NCBI GenBank assembly: GCA_963513935.1
Contig: OY740765.1
Location: 70,900,253 to 70,964,252 of the forward strand
Source of the DNA: Aphrophora alni
Taxonomy: Eukaryota > Arthropoda > Insecta > Hemiptera > Aphrophoridae
DNA length: 64,000 nt
Direction of reading: 5' to 3'
In this document: positions 34,600 to 45,869 of the stretch, in pieces
Layout: each line of letters opens with the position of its first letter
Position numbering within the stretch: position 1 is the first letter of the stretch
Notes under the pieces: model-generated
The model's input: only the letters and a program-made list of their open reading frames with translations
Told to the model about the DNA's origin: nothing
Database searches by the model: none
Translations under genes and position numbers: made by a program

Positions 34600-35488
34600 A
34601 AGTGTACTGGCACATAATAATTAAAAACCTTGTAGGCTATATTATATTCAAAGTGTTTTATTTTATATCCTATATCATAAAACACTAACATTAACATAAA
34701 TTTTATATTTATTTCACTGTAATGTATTTTATTTAAGTTATGTATCATAATATGTTTTGTAGCCTGCTTGTTGGGTTGCATATTTAAATTTTTAATTTGG
34801 GTATTTTCCTTTCTTTAACTTAATTTTTGCATGTTTTTTTATTAGGTCTAATTAATGTATTACATAGTATTTGATAATTTAATGTTACCACAATGAAACA
34901 ATGTTTTCAATACTATATTATTATTAGTAAGTAATTTTAAGTAATTGTAAGTAGTTTTAGTGACATTGTTTTGGATTTTATAACAATAAGATTATAATGT
35001 ATTATTATTTATATAATGTTTTGAAACAAAATTTTAAAATCTTCGGCTTTTGTTTGGATACAGAAACTATCTACGTATTTATTTACTTCCCGCATTTCCT
35101 GTGTTATTGAGAGTGTGAATATATTTACTTTTATTTGTCTATTTTATGAAGAAAACATTATTTTTATTTATATACATATTATATTTTATATGTTAATAAG
35201 AGTATGTATATCAGCTGTAGCCTTTAAGTGATGCAATTGCAAATTTATTTGACTTCAAATGTATATTGTACAATTCAATAACCCATAGATGTTCAATCAA
35301 TGTTATATGTTAGTGCGACATACTGTACTTATTTGTTTTTATGGCTACCTGGGTGTTTTTTAAAGGTTATAAAAACAAAAACTACAGATTACATACAAAT
35401 ATTCTTGCCCCTTCTCATGGTAAAACGTTCCACCGCCATTAACTTGTGTTGCCTAGTATGATAATCACAAGATTGAGTGGTATAATTA
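34600..35488. other. Unassigned AT-rich intronic stretch
   Basis: No domain or element boundary recognised. Confidence 0.4.
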
Positions 35489-35860
35489 TTAATTGTGTAT
35501 GTTCATATTTTGGATTTGAACATAATCTACATTATTGTTGACCTCAAAACTTTTAAAGGCTTCTTTCAAAATTTCTTCTACCTTACTTATTTGTTCTCCT
35601 AATTGTTCATTTAATTTTAAACTATTTTGTTTATTCCTTACATTAATTTGTTTCATTTTATTATTTAATTTTAATTTATCTTGTCTTAAATCTATATTAA
35701 AATAATACAATTTTTCCAATAATTTTAAATTATTTTGTTCAAAAATTTCATATAATCTAATTTATCTTGCTCCAATTTTTTATTTAATTTTAAAGTACTC
35801 TCTATCAGAATTTCTACCATTCGCTTTATCCTCCCATCTTCTTAAACTACTCCTTTTTCA
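35489..35860 (-). other. Lys/Asn/Glu-rich coiled-coil-like open stretch
   Basis: Minus-strand 35489-35719 is a 76-codon frame, rich in K, N, L, Q and E with heptad-like leucines (for example LKLNEQLGEQISKVEEILKE). Similar composition continues upstream in another frame to about 35860 (ESTLKLNKKLEQDKLDY). It lies just beyond the 3' terminal repeat of the Penelope-like element on the same strand. It could be a gag-like remnant of an unrelated retroelement or simply low-complexity sequence; I recognise no family. Confidence 0.3.
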
Positions 35861-35915
35861 AGTACAATTTCATTATAAACTCTAATACTCTGATCTACAC
35901 TACTATTAGAACTAT

Positions 35916-36056
35916 TTTAATGTAATAGCAGATATTTCTTGTTGAAACTACATATTCAAGGATAAAATAAACAAAAGCTTAAAGTTTCAAATATTTAATA
36001 GTATAAATGAGCTACAATTGTTTCGCCTTGCGGCATCGTCGGGCAACTGATAATTA
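35916..36056 (-). repeat. Penelope 3' terminal repeat (pLTR) with hammerhead-like core
   Basis: Direct repeat of 38585-38726. On the minus strand it contains CCGACGATGCCGCAAGGCG followed by AAACAATTG. TGCC-GCAA-GGCG forms a stem-loop, preceded by CCGACGA and followed by GAAAC: the layout of a hammerhead core (CUGANGA - stem II - GAAAC) with C for U at two core positions. Hammerhead motifs are known in Penelope-like pLTRs. Confidence 0.75.
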
Positions 36057-36153
36057 ACAGGTATAGACAACTATTTAAACATAAGTACAGGAAACTGAAA
36101 TACAATAGAGAAATCGGGAAAGGTAGGGGGATGACCTAGCAGGTAGATAAAGG

Positions 36154-36567
36154 TTAATGAACTATGTTACAGATGGGTTTAAGAAGAGGTGACGAATTTA
36201 ATACAATTTGGTCATTTAAGTTGAGAATAGGCCTAAGTGAAATAGATCTATTTATTTCTAAACATTCTAAATCATTTAATCTATTGCTTTTATTTTCTAT
36301 ATGTAAGAGTTTAACATTCAATTTCGGATCAAAACTATGACCCGAGTCCAAAAGGTGGTTAGCAAAGTTAGAGTTTCTATAGCCATGTTTCCAGATATTT
36401 ACATGTTCTTTAATTCTAACTTTTATAGATCTACCTGTTTGACCTATGTACTCAGAGTCACAATCTTGACAAGATATTTTATAAACTCCACTATTATCTA
36501 ACATTTCTTTTTTATCTTTATTATTAACCAACATTTTCCCTAGATTTTTTTGTACAATAAAAGGCAA
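36154..36567 (-). pseudogene. Penelope-like ORF, GIY-YIG endonuclease domain
   Basis: Reads GVYKISCQDCDSEYIGQTGR, SIKVRIKEH and FANHLLDSGHSF. VYKI...CDSEYIGQTGRSIKVRIKEH is the GIY-YIG module with the CxxC-type insertion (CQDC) typical of Penelope-like elements; the Arg of KVRIKEH and downstream Glu/His positions look kept. It nicks target DNA to prime reverse transcription in relatives. Confidence 0.92.
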
Positions 36568-37144
36568 CTTTACGATTACATTTAGTTGAAATAAGGTTAC
36601 TGATTTTATAACTAGTTCTGTTGATATAAGTTAATTTACAATATCTAACTATTTCAATGTTTTCGTTATGGGAAGAGTAGACTAAATTTTCAGCTCTACG
36701 CTTTAACTTTTTTCTTAAAATATTATCTATTAAACTAACCTCATACTTATTATTAACAGCAATTTGTTTAACGACATTCAGTTCATCATAAAAGTCATTA
36801 GGTGAAAGAGGTATACTAATAAGTCTATGTACCATGCTGTGAAAAGCAGCATGTTTATGGCTGATAGGATGGTTAGAATCAGCAGGTATAACTGTATCTG
36901 TATAAGTAGGTTTTCTGAAAATTTTAAATTTATGATAACTATCACTGATATTAATGTTAAGGTCCAAGAGATTAATGCTGTTATTGTTACCCACTTCCAT
37001 AGTTAACTGAATGTTGCTATTTACAGAATTTATGGTTTTAAGGAGAGAATCTAACTGTCTATTAGTGCCACTAAACAAACACAAAACATCGTCAACATAA
37101 CGGTACCAATAAATTATTTTTAAATAAAGGATTGTCTTTACCAA
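36524..37144 (-). pseudogene. Penelope-like ORF, RT YVDD box and thumb
   Basis: Overlaps the previous frame and continues YWYRYVDDVLCLFSG (catalytic YVDD), SVNSNIQLTMEVGNNN, INLLDLNI and FRKPTYTDTVIP, the conserved RT thumb stretch of Penelope-like elements. It runs into the linker and is lost near 36550 at an A7 run (CAAAAAAATC on the minus strand), where the third frame takes over. Confidence 0.92.
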
Positions 37145-38450
37145 ATAAATTATTTTCGAAATCAGCCATGAAAATTTCTGCTAGAAGAGGTGACAAAGGT
37201 GAACCCATTGCCAACCCTTCTATTTGTTGGTAAAATTTATCGTTAAATTTAAAATAATTTTGACTAATGCAAATTTCTATGGCTGTTTTTAATTCATTAC
37301 TAAGTGTAGTATCAACATTGGTATCGCTAATTATGTCATTGACTATGTTTTTACATTGGTTATTAGGTATACTAGTAAAAAGGCTTTTAACATCGAAAGA
37401 TACAATTTTAGCATTTAAAGGTATAGTAACATTTCCAATTTTGTTAATTAAATCTAATGAACTCTGAATACTATATTTAGATGTAAAATTAGTGGCACTT
37501 TTAAATACAGTATTGACTTTTTGGGCCAATTTATAAGTAGGAGCATTGTTAAAAGATACTACGGGACTAACAGGAATATTCGGTTTGTGAAGCTTAGGTA
37601 GGCCATACAATCTGGGTGGTTGGGGGTTCATAACTCTCAAGTATTGGCCAACATTATTAAGGAACAAATTAATACAGTTCTTAATATAATTATTAACTAG
37701 TTTACTATAATTAGACGTAGGATCACTTTTTAATATTTTAAAAGAGGAATTATCATTAAGGATATCATCTACTTTACAAACATAATTAACTTTATCTAAA
37801 ATAACAACTGAATTGCCTTTATTGGCTTTAGAAATAACAATGTTGTTATCTTTCACTTTATTTTGTATTTGTTTAATAATATTAACTTCATTGTTAAAAT
37901 AACATTTATTAGGAAGATTCTTAACAGTATCCCCAATTATATTTAAACATAAATATTTAATGTTAACGTCTAATTTATTTATAGATTCAATATCTACAGA
38001 CAGAGTTTCAAAATTACTGTTTTTTAGAGGAGATCTAGGGTTGTATTTAAGACCTTTGTTAAGAATCTTCATTTCTTTATTATCAAAACTAATATTAGAT
38101 AAGTTAATAACTCTATCATAGAATTGGTGTTTAGAAAACATGTTGGCTTTACGCTTATTATGAATCTTCAGTTTATCTTTTAAATTATTTAGTTTTTTAA
38201 TTTGTCTGTTAAAGGTTTCATAAATTTTATTGCGGACAAAATCAAAGACATCATTTACAAAATAATCAAACTCAATAGGATGAAATTTAACAGCTAATTC
38301 ATCATAAATAACTTTAAGATGGCAACTCACATTGTCCCTAATTCTAAACTGTTTCTTCCTTTCTTCCTGAATCCATGTTTTAATAGCGGCTGCATTGGCT
38401 TTAATAGCAGATGCACTAGAAGATCTCACTTTAACACTTACATAATTCAT
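37092..38450 (-). pseudogene. Penelope-like ORF, N-terminus and RT core
   Basis: A 452-codon frame from ATG 38450. After a basic N-terminus come the family's VINLSNISFDNKEMKILNKG, ISKANKGNSVVILDK, PPRLYGLPKLHKPNIPVSPV, AKIVSFDVKSLFTSIPNN (first catalytic Asp in SFDV) and GLAMGSPLSPLLAEIFM. It then goes out of frame near 37120, just before the YVDD box, apparently in a short A-run (TTTAAAAATAA on the minus strand). Length and motif order match intact Penelope-like proteins. Confidence 0.92.
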
Positions 38451-38584
38451 CGTTAAGTTATATTTTAAGCATTCACCATTAAACCAAAGTTGCTACTATA
38501 AGATGTTGGTTTGTCATACTTTGTTTTAATTTTAATTTTTTAAAAAGAACTGCTAATCGGGCTATACTAGCCTCTTTAATCAAC

Positions 38585-38726
38585 TTTAATGTAATAGCAG
38601 ATATTTCTTGTTGAAACTCCATATTCAAGGATAAAATAAAGCAAAAGCTTAAAGTTTCAAATATTTAATAGTATAAATGAGCTACAATTGTTTCGCCTTG
38701 CGGCATCGTCGGGCAACTGATAATTA
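38585..38726 (-). repeat. Penelope 5' terminal repeat (pLTR) with hammerhead-like core
   Basis: Near-identical to 35916-36056 from TTTAATGTAATAGCAG to GGGCAACTGATAATTA. It precedes the ORF start (38450) on the minus strand. Same CCGACGA / GCCGCAAGGC / GAAAC core. Confidence 0.75.
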
Positions 38727-38746
38727 TCAGTTGCCCGACGATGCCG
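38701..38746. repeat. 46-bp perfect palindrome at Penelope 5' end
   Basis: CGGCATCGTCGGGCAACTG ATAATTAT CAGTTGCCCGACGATGCCG equals its own reverse complement at all 46 positions. It mirrors the hammerhead-like core outward; a further partial copy (GCGACGATGCCGCAAATT) follows at about 38770. It looks like a tail-to-tail junction of pLTR sequence. Confidence 0.9.
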
Positions 38747-38804
38747 AAAATTATCGTCGCAACGCCTTGCGACGATGCCGCAAATTAAATTCTGACATAT
38801 TTTT

Positions 38805-39068
38805 TCTTAAAATTATTTACTTATTATAAAAAGAATACAATTAGATTTTAAAACTATTCAACTGTTATTCAATTAATTATAAATTTCATTCATACAACTC
38901 ATTTACACACTGTTCTATAACATTAAACAATTTTCGGAACACTGTCCTTCCATCATTATGATCGTATAATGAGATACGATGCAAGTACTTTATGTTGTAT
39001 ATCGCACACTTTATATATTGAATCAATTACTGACACAAATTTGAGATCCAAAAATGTGAAACGTTACA
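38805..39068. repeat. Interspersed repeat, copy 2 (partner 28015-28283)
   Basis: Colinear with 28015-28283 and in the same orientation. It begins within about 25 nt of the Penelope 5' end, so the Penelope may have inserted into or beside it. Confidence 0.75.
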
Positions 39069-39419
39069 TATGCCAAACATCTTGAAAGCGTTTTTACAAC
39101 TTTGTGTACAATCTATTTTGCTTAAATCATTTTTTGTTATTTAATTATTTGGTATAGTATAAAACCTTCATTATTCAATGGGTAGTTTGCCAATAGGATA
39201 TGAAATTTTAGGTTATAAAATGTATAGAAAATGTGAGTCATCCAAGTACTCATATTTTCTGTTAGTTTTTTGATAGTAATTTACTGAAAAAAAACCTAGT
39301 CTTAGATTAAATTTGTATAAGCTAAAATTATATGTAGGCAAAATTTGTATTCGATAAAAATGCAAATAAAAAGTAAATGGGTAATTTATTAAAGTTAGTT
39401 TTATGTAAGAGATACATAC

Positions 39420-39546
39420 CTGGAGATTGGCTTGGAGAATGTACTGATTGTGGAGGGGGAATATCTGTAAGTTTCATATTGGACCTCTTTTTGTCTTCAT
39501 CTTCTTCGAGTGTTGCTCTTAACTGCCATAACCTTCTATACTGTTT
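39420..39546 (-). CDS. Host gene exon C (YRxLWxLRA motif)
   Basis: 127 nt. Acceptor TTTGTTAG|AAACAG, donor TCTCCAG|GTATGT. Starts in phase 0 and ends with one base (G) that completes a Glu codon with the next exon. It encodes KQYRRLWQLRATLEEDEDKK, then a basic/serine stretch and a proline-serine end (PPPQSVHSPSQSP). The YRRLWQLRATLE run is the best match to vertebrate CBARP (YRDLWSLRASLE). The SP-rich tail may be a phosphorylation region. Confidence 0.78.
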
Positions 39547-40900
39547 CTAACAAAGACATTAATGTGATAAATCTCAATCTAAAAGAAATAGAATGAAAAT
39601 AATATTAAATAACATTTTGCAATAGTATATATTAACAAGGACTAAAATAACCCTAAAAGTGATGAAATTCTATATTAAGGTTTATTAACCTATCTGAACT
39701 CACAAATGTTGGAAAATGGCGTTCATACAGTTACTCATTAGAAGTAATCGAAACATTTGATAATTGTTCGTTTTGAATCAGTTTTGCTACTAATTGATAG
39801 CTAAAGTTTTAAGTTTTATTTTGTGTAACATTATTTTTCTAAGTTAGCTATATTGGACGTATCTAATTAATTTATCTAAATAATGTTTTCACCTTTACAA
39901 GCCTGCAAACAGTAATGACATAATGTGGGAAGTGTAATACCTAGAAGAGGTTAGTTTAATTAAATATTTAAAATCGCGGGTAATGGTAGCGGGTATGACT
40001 TGAGTCAAAAGCCTAACTAATGATTGTCAATGAAAATAGAGTAAATTCATAATTAAAAATAGATTTCCAAACATAAATAAATAATAATGTATATATTTTT
40101 ATGAATTTTAGTAATAGAAAATTTAATAAATTGTGTGGATTATAAAAATAATCAAAAGGACTTGTTGACAAGTGAGAAATATGAACTAAGTATGCAATGT
40201 GTACGAGAGAGTTATCATGACTTCAGCGAGAATATAGCCGATACTAACAGGATATTGGAAATTCCGCCATATGATTTTCCCAGTCTTTGTATAGCAGTTG
40301 ACAGAGTAAGACCTATTGAAGTGTGGTTCACCAAGTTTTGTTAAAAATGTAAAAATGTGTAAGAAACAGTTTTTTGTGAAGGACTTATAGTGGACAGACA
40401 CTTTAATAAGTACTAAAGACAATAATTTTACGTTTTGAAATAGTTAGACGGCATTGTGGACAAAGACTTTTCAACAGTTTGGTAAACCGTGTTATATAAC
40501 ACGCTATATTCAAATTTGTAATTTTTATGTAACATATATTATGTTTCTTTTTGTTGTAATAGATATAAATTCAATCAATTTTAATTAAGTAAATTTTTCA
40601 GTCTGAATACCAATTACGTAACGGACATAATCAATTTTGCTTTTATATATATTGCATTCAGATAAATAAGTAAACAATAATTTTAATATTTTTTTTAATC
40701 CATAAGAGAAAATTATACTTGCAAGTTTTTAAATAAATTCTAACAATTTTTAAAAGAAATTAGACCTTGACAAAAGGCGAGCAAAATTCAGATAGGATGT
40801 TAATAATAAGTGATTTTCATGACACAATTAATTGTTTATGATAAATGATAATGTATTTACTATGTTTTTCATGTCTAATAAATATCTATGTTAAAATTTC

Positions 40901-41060
40901 AGTTCCAGTGTTCTTCATTCCAACCAGAAGTCACTGAAAGTACACTTTTTGACAGAGCTCACACCCTGAGATTAAATTAAATTTAAATTCATAGAACAAA
41001 ATAATTAACTTTTCAAAATTGATGAGAACTCGTCTGGCGCCCTTAAATGCTGAGCAAAGT
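40901..41060. repeat. Interspersed repeat fragment (partner 49788-49921)
   Basis: Shares AAAGTACACTTT, ACCCTGAGA, CTTTTTCAAAATTGATGAG-like, TCTGGCGCCC and GCTGAGCAA blocks in the same order with 49788-49921. Confidence 0.7.
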
Positions 41061-41719
41061 TTTAAATTTAATAGTAAAATTAAATTCATTTTATAATTTT
41101 TTAAAGTAACTTTAACATATGAATCTTTAAGGTCATATATTTTAAAAGAGTTACAATTGGTCGCACAACGTGTGGCTCTTTTAATACATAAAGTAGAGTT
41201 TTTCCCTTACTTATATTTTATAATTGTAACAGAAGTTAATGTGACATAATTTTACTTGTTAGTAGGCTTGTAAGTTCTATTTATATCAAAACCCCTCCAC
41301 ATAAATATAAGTTCAGAGCCCTCCTTAGGCTGAAAGTATAAACCAATTGTTCATTAATAAAGATGAGAGATCTCTATAAATGTTGCTTAAAGTTAAAAAA
41401 TTTATAATTAGCTGAAAAAGTCATCGCACATTGCATACAGAAATATTATGTTCATGGCAAAGTTTGATTAGTTTGAATAGAAAATATCATCTTCTCTAGA
41501 TATATAAAATGCAATGTCTCTCTGTTGGTAAGCTTATAATTCATCAATCGTTGTCCTGGTTAGGTTTTAGTCTAGGTTTGATTAAAATTGGTTCAGTGGG
41601 AAACCCCAGTTATAACAATATTTGTCTGAAAGAGTAATACATAAACCAAACTGTTAAGCTTATATAAATATATATAACCTGCATATCTATATATTTTCAT
41701 TTACAAGTGTGGTGTATAT

Positions 41720-42300
41720 GACTTATGGTAATTAAAACTGAAAACTTTTTGAAATCAGTACAATATTTTCAGAGTTATAACCATTTTTTGATGCTGGAAA
41801 GTAAGAAATCCACATTTTTCAACAAGTTTTACTTATTTTCTTAAAATGTACAGTGAGATCATAAGTATTGTTGGTGACAAAAAAGTATATAATTTGAAAG
41901 ATTTTTTTTTTAAATTGGTGCAATAGTTTCAGAGTTATAACCATGTTTTGATGTCAAAAAGCAGGAGATTCAGAATTTACAATATTTTAAGATTTAAAAA
42001 ATAAATTTCATCTACAACATATTCATTGATAATGATTATGTATAATTTGAATTGGAACTAAAAACGTTTTTGTTGCAGTAGGTTCCGAGTTATACCTAAT
42101 ATTTTTTTCAGCAGAAAAGTAGGAAATCCTGGTTTATTGAGATGTTATACAGTATGTATCCTTAACATTTTCAGTGACACATGTGTTTGTCAGTGACAAA
42201 TTGGTATATGATATAAATGGTAATTGTATTTGAAAACTTCTTAAAAATCAGTGCAGTTGTTCCCAATTGAATATTTAATAATTTTTACTAGCAATTAAGA
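41720..42300. repeat. Diverged tandem repeat, about 160-bp unit, four copies
   Basis: Four successive units each contain a GAAAACTTTTTGAAATCAGT-like block, a CAATAxTTTCAGAGTTATAAC-like block and an AAGxAGGAAATCC-like block. The first two (about 41740 and 41900) are the clearest, the fourth (about 42230) the most decayed. Confidence 0.6.
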
Positions 42301-42888
42301 GGAAACTTAACATCATTTGACATTTCAATGACAACATTCAATAACAAAGTTGGAACAAAATTAAAATGTTATTTAGAGTTTAAAATAGTCCTGTCAATAA
42401 CAGCAGTAAACAGTTTTCTAAAGAATGATCATTTGTTAAGTTATCAAACCGAGTTAATAAATGGTTAAGTTTAGAAAAGTAATTCCTTATAACTCGGTAA
42501 CATAAAGATAGAGGAACGAACTTACATCATAATTTTGCAATTAAATTGGTAAAAACAATACCATGCTTACATTTAAAAAAGTTAAGAAAAATCTAGTTTT
42601 GTGTTATTTTGGAACACTCTGTATGTGGTAGAAAACTTTTATATCACCTTGAGGATACCTAAGGTCAAGAACTTTCAAATTATGTGTTGTATGTACATTT
42701 TATTAATTTGTGTAGAACCAAAGATATAAAACAGTTTCCATAATTTTTTTTCCACACTGTATGTAATTAAATCATATTAACTGGCATAAATCAAAGATAG
42801 CTACTAAAATATATATTTTGTGAAACATACTATATTTATTTTGATATACAAACACGTTTTAAAGTTTAAATAATATTTAAATACTTAC

Positions 42889-42969
42889 TTTTATACGTTC
42901 ATGATCTTCCTCTATGTGGACCAACAACTCATCTTCAACATAATAATCAACCAAATTCTCTACATTTAC
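42889..42969 (-). CDS. Host gene exon B
   Basis: 81 nt, 27 codons, phase 0 at both ends. Acceptor TTGTTTTAG|GTAAATG and donor ATAAAA|GTAAGT are both good. It encodes VNVENLVDYYVEDELLVHIE followed by EDHERIK, a strongly acidic, helix-prone segment. Being a multiple of three it could be skipped without a frameshift. Confidence 0.75.
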
Positions 42970-44377
42970 CTAAAACAATTAATATATAAATAAATAAGAA
43001 TAAACAACATTTATTTATATTGGTAGAGCATAAGTTGTTTTAACTGGTGCTTGCTGTTTACAAGTGTATATCTAGATTCTTTAATTTGTTTAAATTTAAC
43101 TCTTTTTATTACTCGTATATTGTATTTACAATGCTTCCCTAGTATTATATTTAAAGTGCTAGTTTTTCATTGAAATTTTTTTTTTAAATCTTAAATTCCA
43201 TTTAAAATGTATTGTTATTATTAGTAAAATTTCTGGGAATTGGTATGGCTTACAGAAAGGTTTTTAAACAGTTCCTGCATAAGCAGTTCAGGAGAATTCA
43301 CGCTGTAGACTAACAGCAGAGAGGTGTAATAAGTAAATGATATTTTGAATGATAAAAATTCAGCATACCAATCATAAGATTAAATCAACATTTTTGCTAA
43401 ATTCATTTAATACAAACTTACTTTGAAAAGAAAAATATTTTAGAGTGTAATTCGCTTTTCACAGTAAATGTTAATAACATCAAATTCACATAGAAATAAG
43501 TTATGTAAATGTTAGGAAATTACCATCACTGAAATAACTAGAGATGACAAGTTACTAGATATTGCACAATGAAGACAGTATCGACTAGTTGTTCAATGGT
43601 TCGACAATTGATCAAACTAATTGTGCGTGCACAACAACTTTTGACAATACTTTGACTTTGACTTGAAATAAGAATATTGTGATGGTTGTAAATGGTAATG
43701 GATGTTTATTTCATCTGAAATAAATATAAAACAATTTCCCAAAAATTGCACAATTTAATGCTTTCTCCTACCAATAAAATTTTTTGAATGATATATGATT
43801 TATACACATTGAGACACTGTTTTAAGCTTCTTCTATAGGTATTTTTTTAAATGTAGCTTCGTGACTACTGGTAATCATGTGCCCTTAGTAATAAACAGTA
43901 TGCTGCTATTGATAGTAATGCCTAATCTAGTGCTAACAAAAATCAATAGTCCACCAATTATATGGAATGTGTTAGGTTTGCTTGGAGGCAAATTATTTAA
44001 TTTAATACAGGCGTTAGGGTAACCTAACATAGGGTTAACTAAAGGAAGTGTAGTCACCCATATCCAATGATGGTCTTAATTTTCTTATCCCCATTAGACC
44101 AAAAACCATGTTAGGTAATCAGCTTTTAATAAGTTAATTATATTAAACCAATTAGGAGGAATTACATGTAATTATAAAAGTAACTGCATACAACGCGAAA
44201 CACAATACGGGTGGTTCAACATAGGCCTTTCATGCCAAACGGACATACCTCACAATATATATATATATATATATACTGCCAGATTTGTAATACTGTCTTT
44301 AACGAGAATCTTGCGAACGTCATTCACAATATTATAATAATGAATTCATTTTTCCAGTATCCAGGTCACTAATATAC
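42970..44377 (-). other. Intron A-B of the host gene, proximal part
   Basis: AT-rich, with a short TA run near 44253. ORF 43875-44057 is hydrophobic but unassigned. Nothing else recognised before the foldback element. Confidence 0.4.
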
Positions 44378-45042
44378 ATAATAAAGTACTATACCTTAAT
44401 TTTCCGTCAGTGAACCTCTTTTATTCTTCTACGGCATTCATAAATTTACTTTTACTGCAAATCTTAATAGGTTTTAAATTGCTGTCAAAGTCCGAGTAGC
44501 TATGGTCTTCGTCTATTAAATGACGCGCATAGACTATTTCAGGCAACAAATCCAACTGTGCACGTCATTTAATCGACGAAGACCATAGCTACTCGGACTT
44601 TGACAGCAATTTAAAACCTATTAAGATTTAAGTAAAAGCAAATTTATGAATGCCGTAGAAGAATAATTATGAAATCTACAAGGCTTTTAAAATATTAAAT
44701 TCAAATAATGAACACCGATTATTGAACGACCAACTGAACTTTGATTCGAATATCCTATATGACGCAGCAATAATAATTCAGAACGCCCGAGGCATATTAT
44801 AGTTTTTGTGTGTTGTTTAACAACGGACAACCAGTGCATATCCGGGAGCCGTAAGATACGCATCTACAGACTGTGTTTTTTAAATGTGTTGTGTGTTATG
44901 TGTATGTGTTTGTGTATTTAACGTTTTGACGACCTCCATCAATAGAGGGAATTTCTGATGATGGGATAAAAATCTCAAAACGCGTCAAGATTAAAGAAAA
45001 AGAGGTTCACTGACGGAAAATTAAGGTATAGTACTTTATTAT
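44378..45042 (+). mobile_element. Foldback element with hammerhead-like motif
   Basis: Outer inverted arms: 44378-44422 and 44998-45042 (45 nt, essentially identical). Inner inverted arms: 44423-44525 and 44563-44664 (about 100 nt, a few mismatches) around a 37-nt loop. The left half is thus the inverse of the right half with 44665-44997 missing. That unpaired 333-nt segment contains, near its end, CTGATGATGGGATAAAAATC then TCAAAACGCGTC: an exact CUGAUGA core strand, a six-pair stem with AAAA loop and AAAAC in place of GAAAC. The terminal tails resemble those beyond the hammerhead in Penelope-like pLTRs, so a Penelope-related non-autonomous origin is likely. Confidence 0.75.
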
Positions 45043-45594
45043 ACAATATTTTAATTTAGCAACCTTCATGAAAATAAATTAAGCTAACAACTGGCAAGAC
45101 TTGATTCCACTTGTATGTGTTCTGTTGCCGGACACTTCACTTCTATCTGTCTAAATATCATAGGTATTTTGTGTAAACTTAACTTAGCTGATTACTGTCA
45201 TAAAAATGCTATGGTGTTGATAATCTGTGTAACATTGTGAATTTTGAGTTTTATTAGTTTGTAAAATAGAATTCTGTTGGTAAAAGTGAAGAGAGTTATG
45301 TACAGTGCATAAAAGTAATAACGACGGCGGAGTAAAGTGAGAAAATAGTCCCCAAAATGATTCGTTATAACCTTAGTAAGAGCAAAATTTAAAGAAATAT
45401 AAATGATGAAAAGTAATTAGAAAAGTGTAAGTTATGTTTAGAAATAAATAAAATGATAAGAATTGTTATAATTAGAAAAAATGTAGAAATGTGCTTAGAC
45501 CATACGGATCAGTGCGCCGACCAAATAAGTAGTTCGTGTAATAAACTCTAATAACTTGAAAAAGGACAAGTTTTTAACCTTTCGGGATGCACAC

Positions 45595-45613
45595 TGTTGT
45601 ACATAGTACAACA
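45595..45613 (+). repeat. 5' subterminal 19-bp palindrome of piggyBac 2
   Basis: TGTTGTACATAGTACAACA, nearly perfect palindrome, 17 nt from the 5' end; partner at 47834-47852. Confidence 0.85.
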
Positions 45614-45869
45614 GTAGGGGTTTTTTGTTTTAAAGGGAGTAATTTTGTGTCTAGCCATAGGCAACCGTGATGTACTCCTCCACCATATCTCCTCCTACCC
45701 CCCTCTCACTGGATGTCACTCTAGTCAAGGTCAACCAGTTGTCTGTGAGAGTTGAAACAAGCCGCGTCATAGTTGTTGGACTTTGTACAATGCGCACGTC
45801 CATGGTCCATGCGTAGTAGTTTTATTGAAACATTGTGTGTTTTTTATTCTTTTAAACATCTTAGTAACT

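Larger units (their letters stand above)
35916..38746 (-). mobile_element. Penelope-like retroelement with terminal repeats
   Basis: A minus-strand element with an RT plus GIY-YIG endonuclease ORF (38450 to 36154) lies between two direct repeats, 35916-36056 and 38585-38726, about 140 nt each with only a few differences. This RT + GIY-YIG architecture and the pLTR arrangement define Penelope-like elements. The upstream repeat ends in a 46-bp perfect palindrome (38701-38746). The ORF is interrupted by only two single-base-type frameshifts, so it is comparatively young. It sits in the C-D intron of the host gene, in the same orientation. Confidence 0.92.
39547..42888 (-). other. Intron B-C of the host gene
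   Basis: AT-rich intron of 3.3 kb, containing the repeats described at 40901-41060 and 41720-42300. Near 42607-42625 a GGAACACTCTGTATG block resembles the GGAACACCCTGTAT motif often seen in insect repeats. No coding exon recognised; an ORF at 40135-40344 has no family features. Confidence 0.5.

Noticed and set aside
40135..40344. 69-codon plus-strand ORF with mixed composition
   Set aside because: No family features, no splice-consistent extension, antisense in an intron.
43875..44057. Hydrophobic ORF that could suggest a nuclear copy of mitochondrial DNA
   Set aside because: I could not match it to a specific mitochondrial protein, and neighbouring sequence does not extend any such reading.
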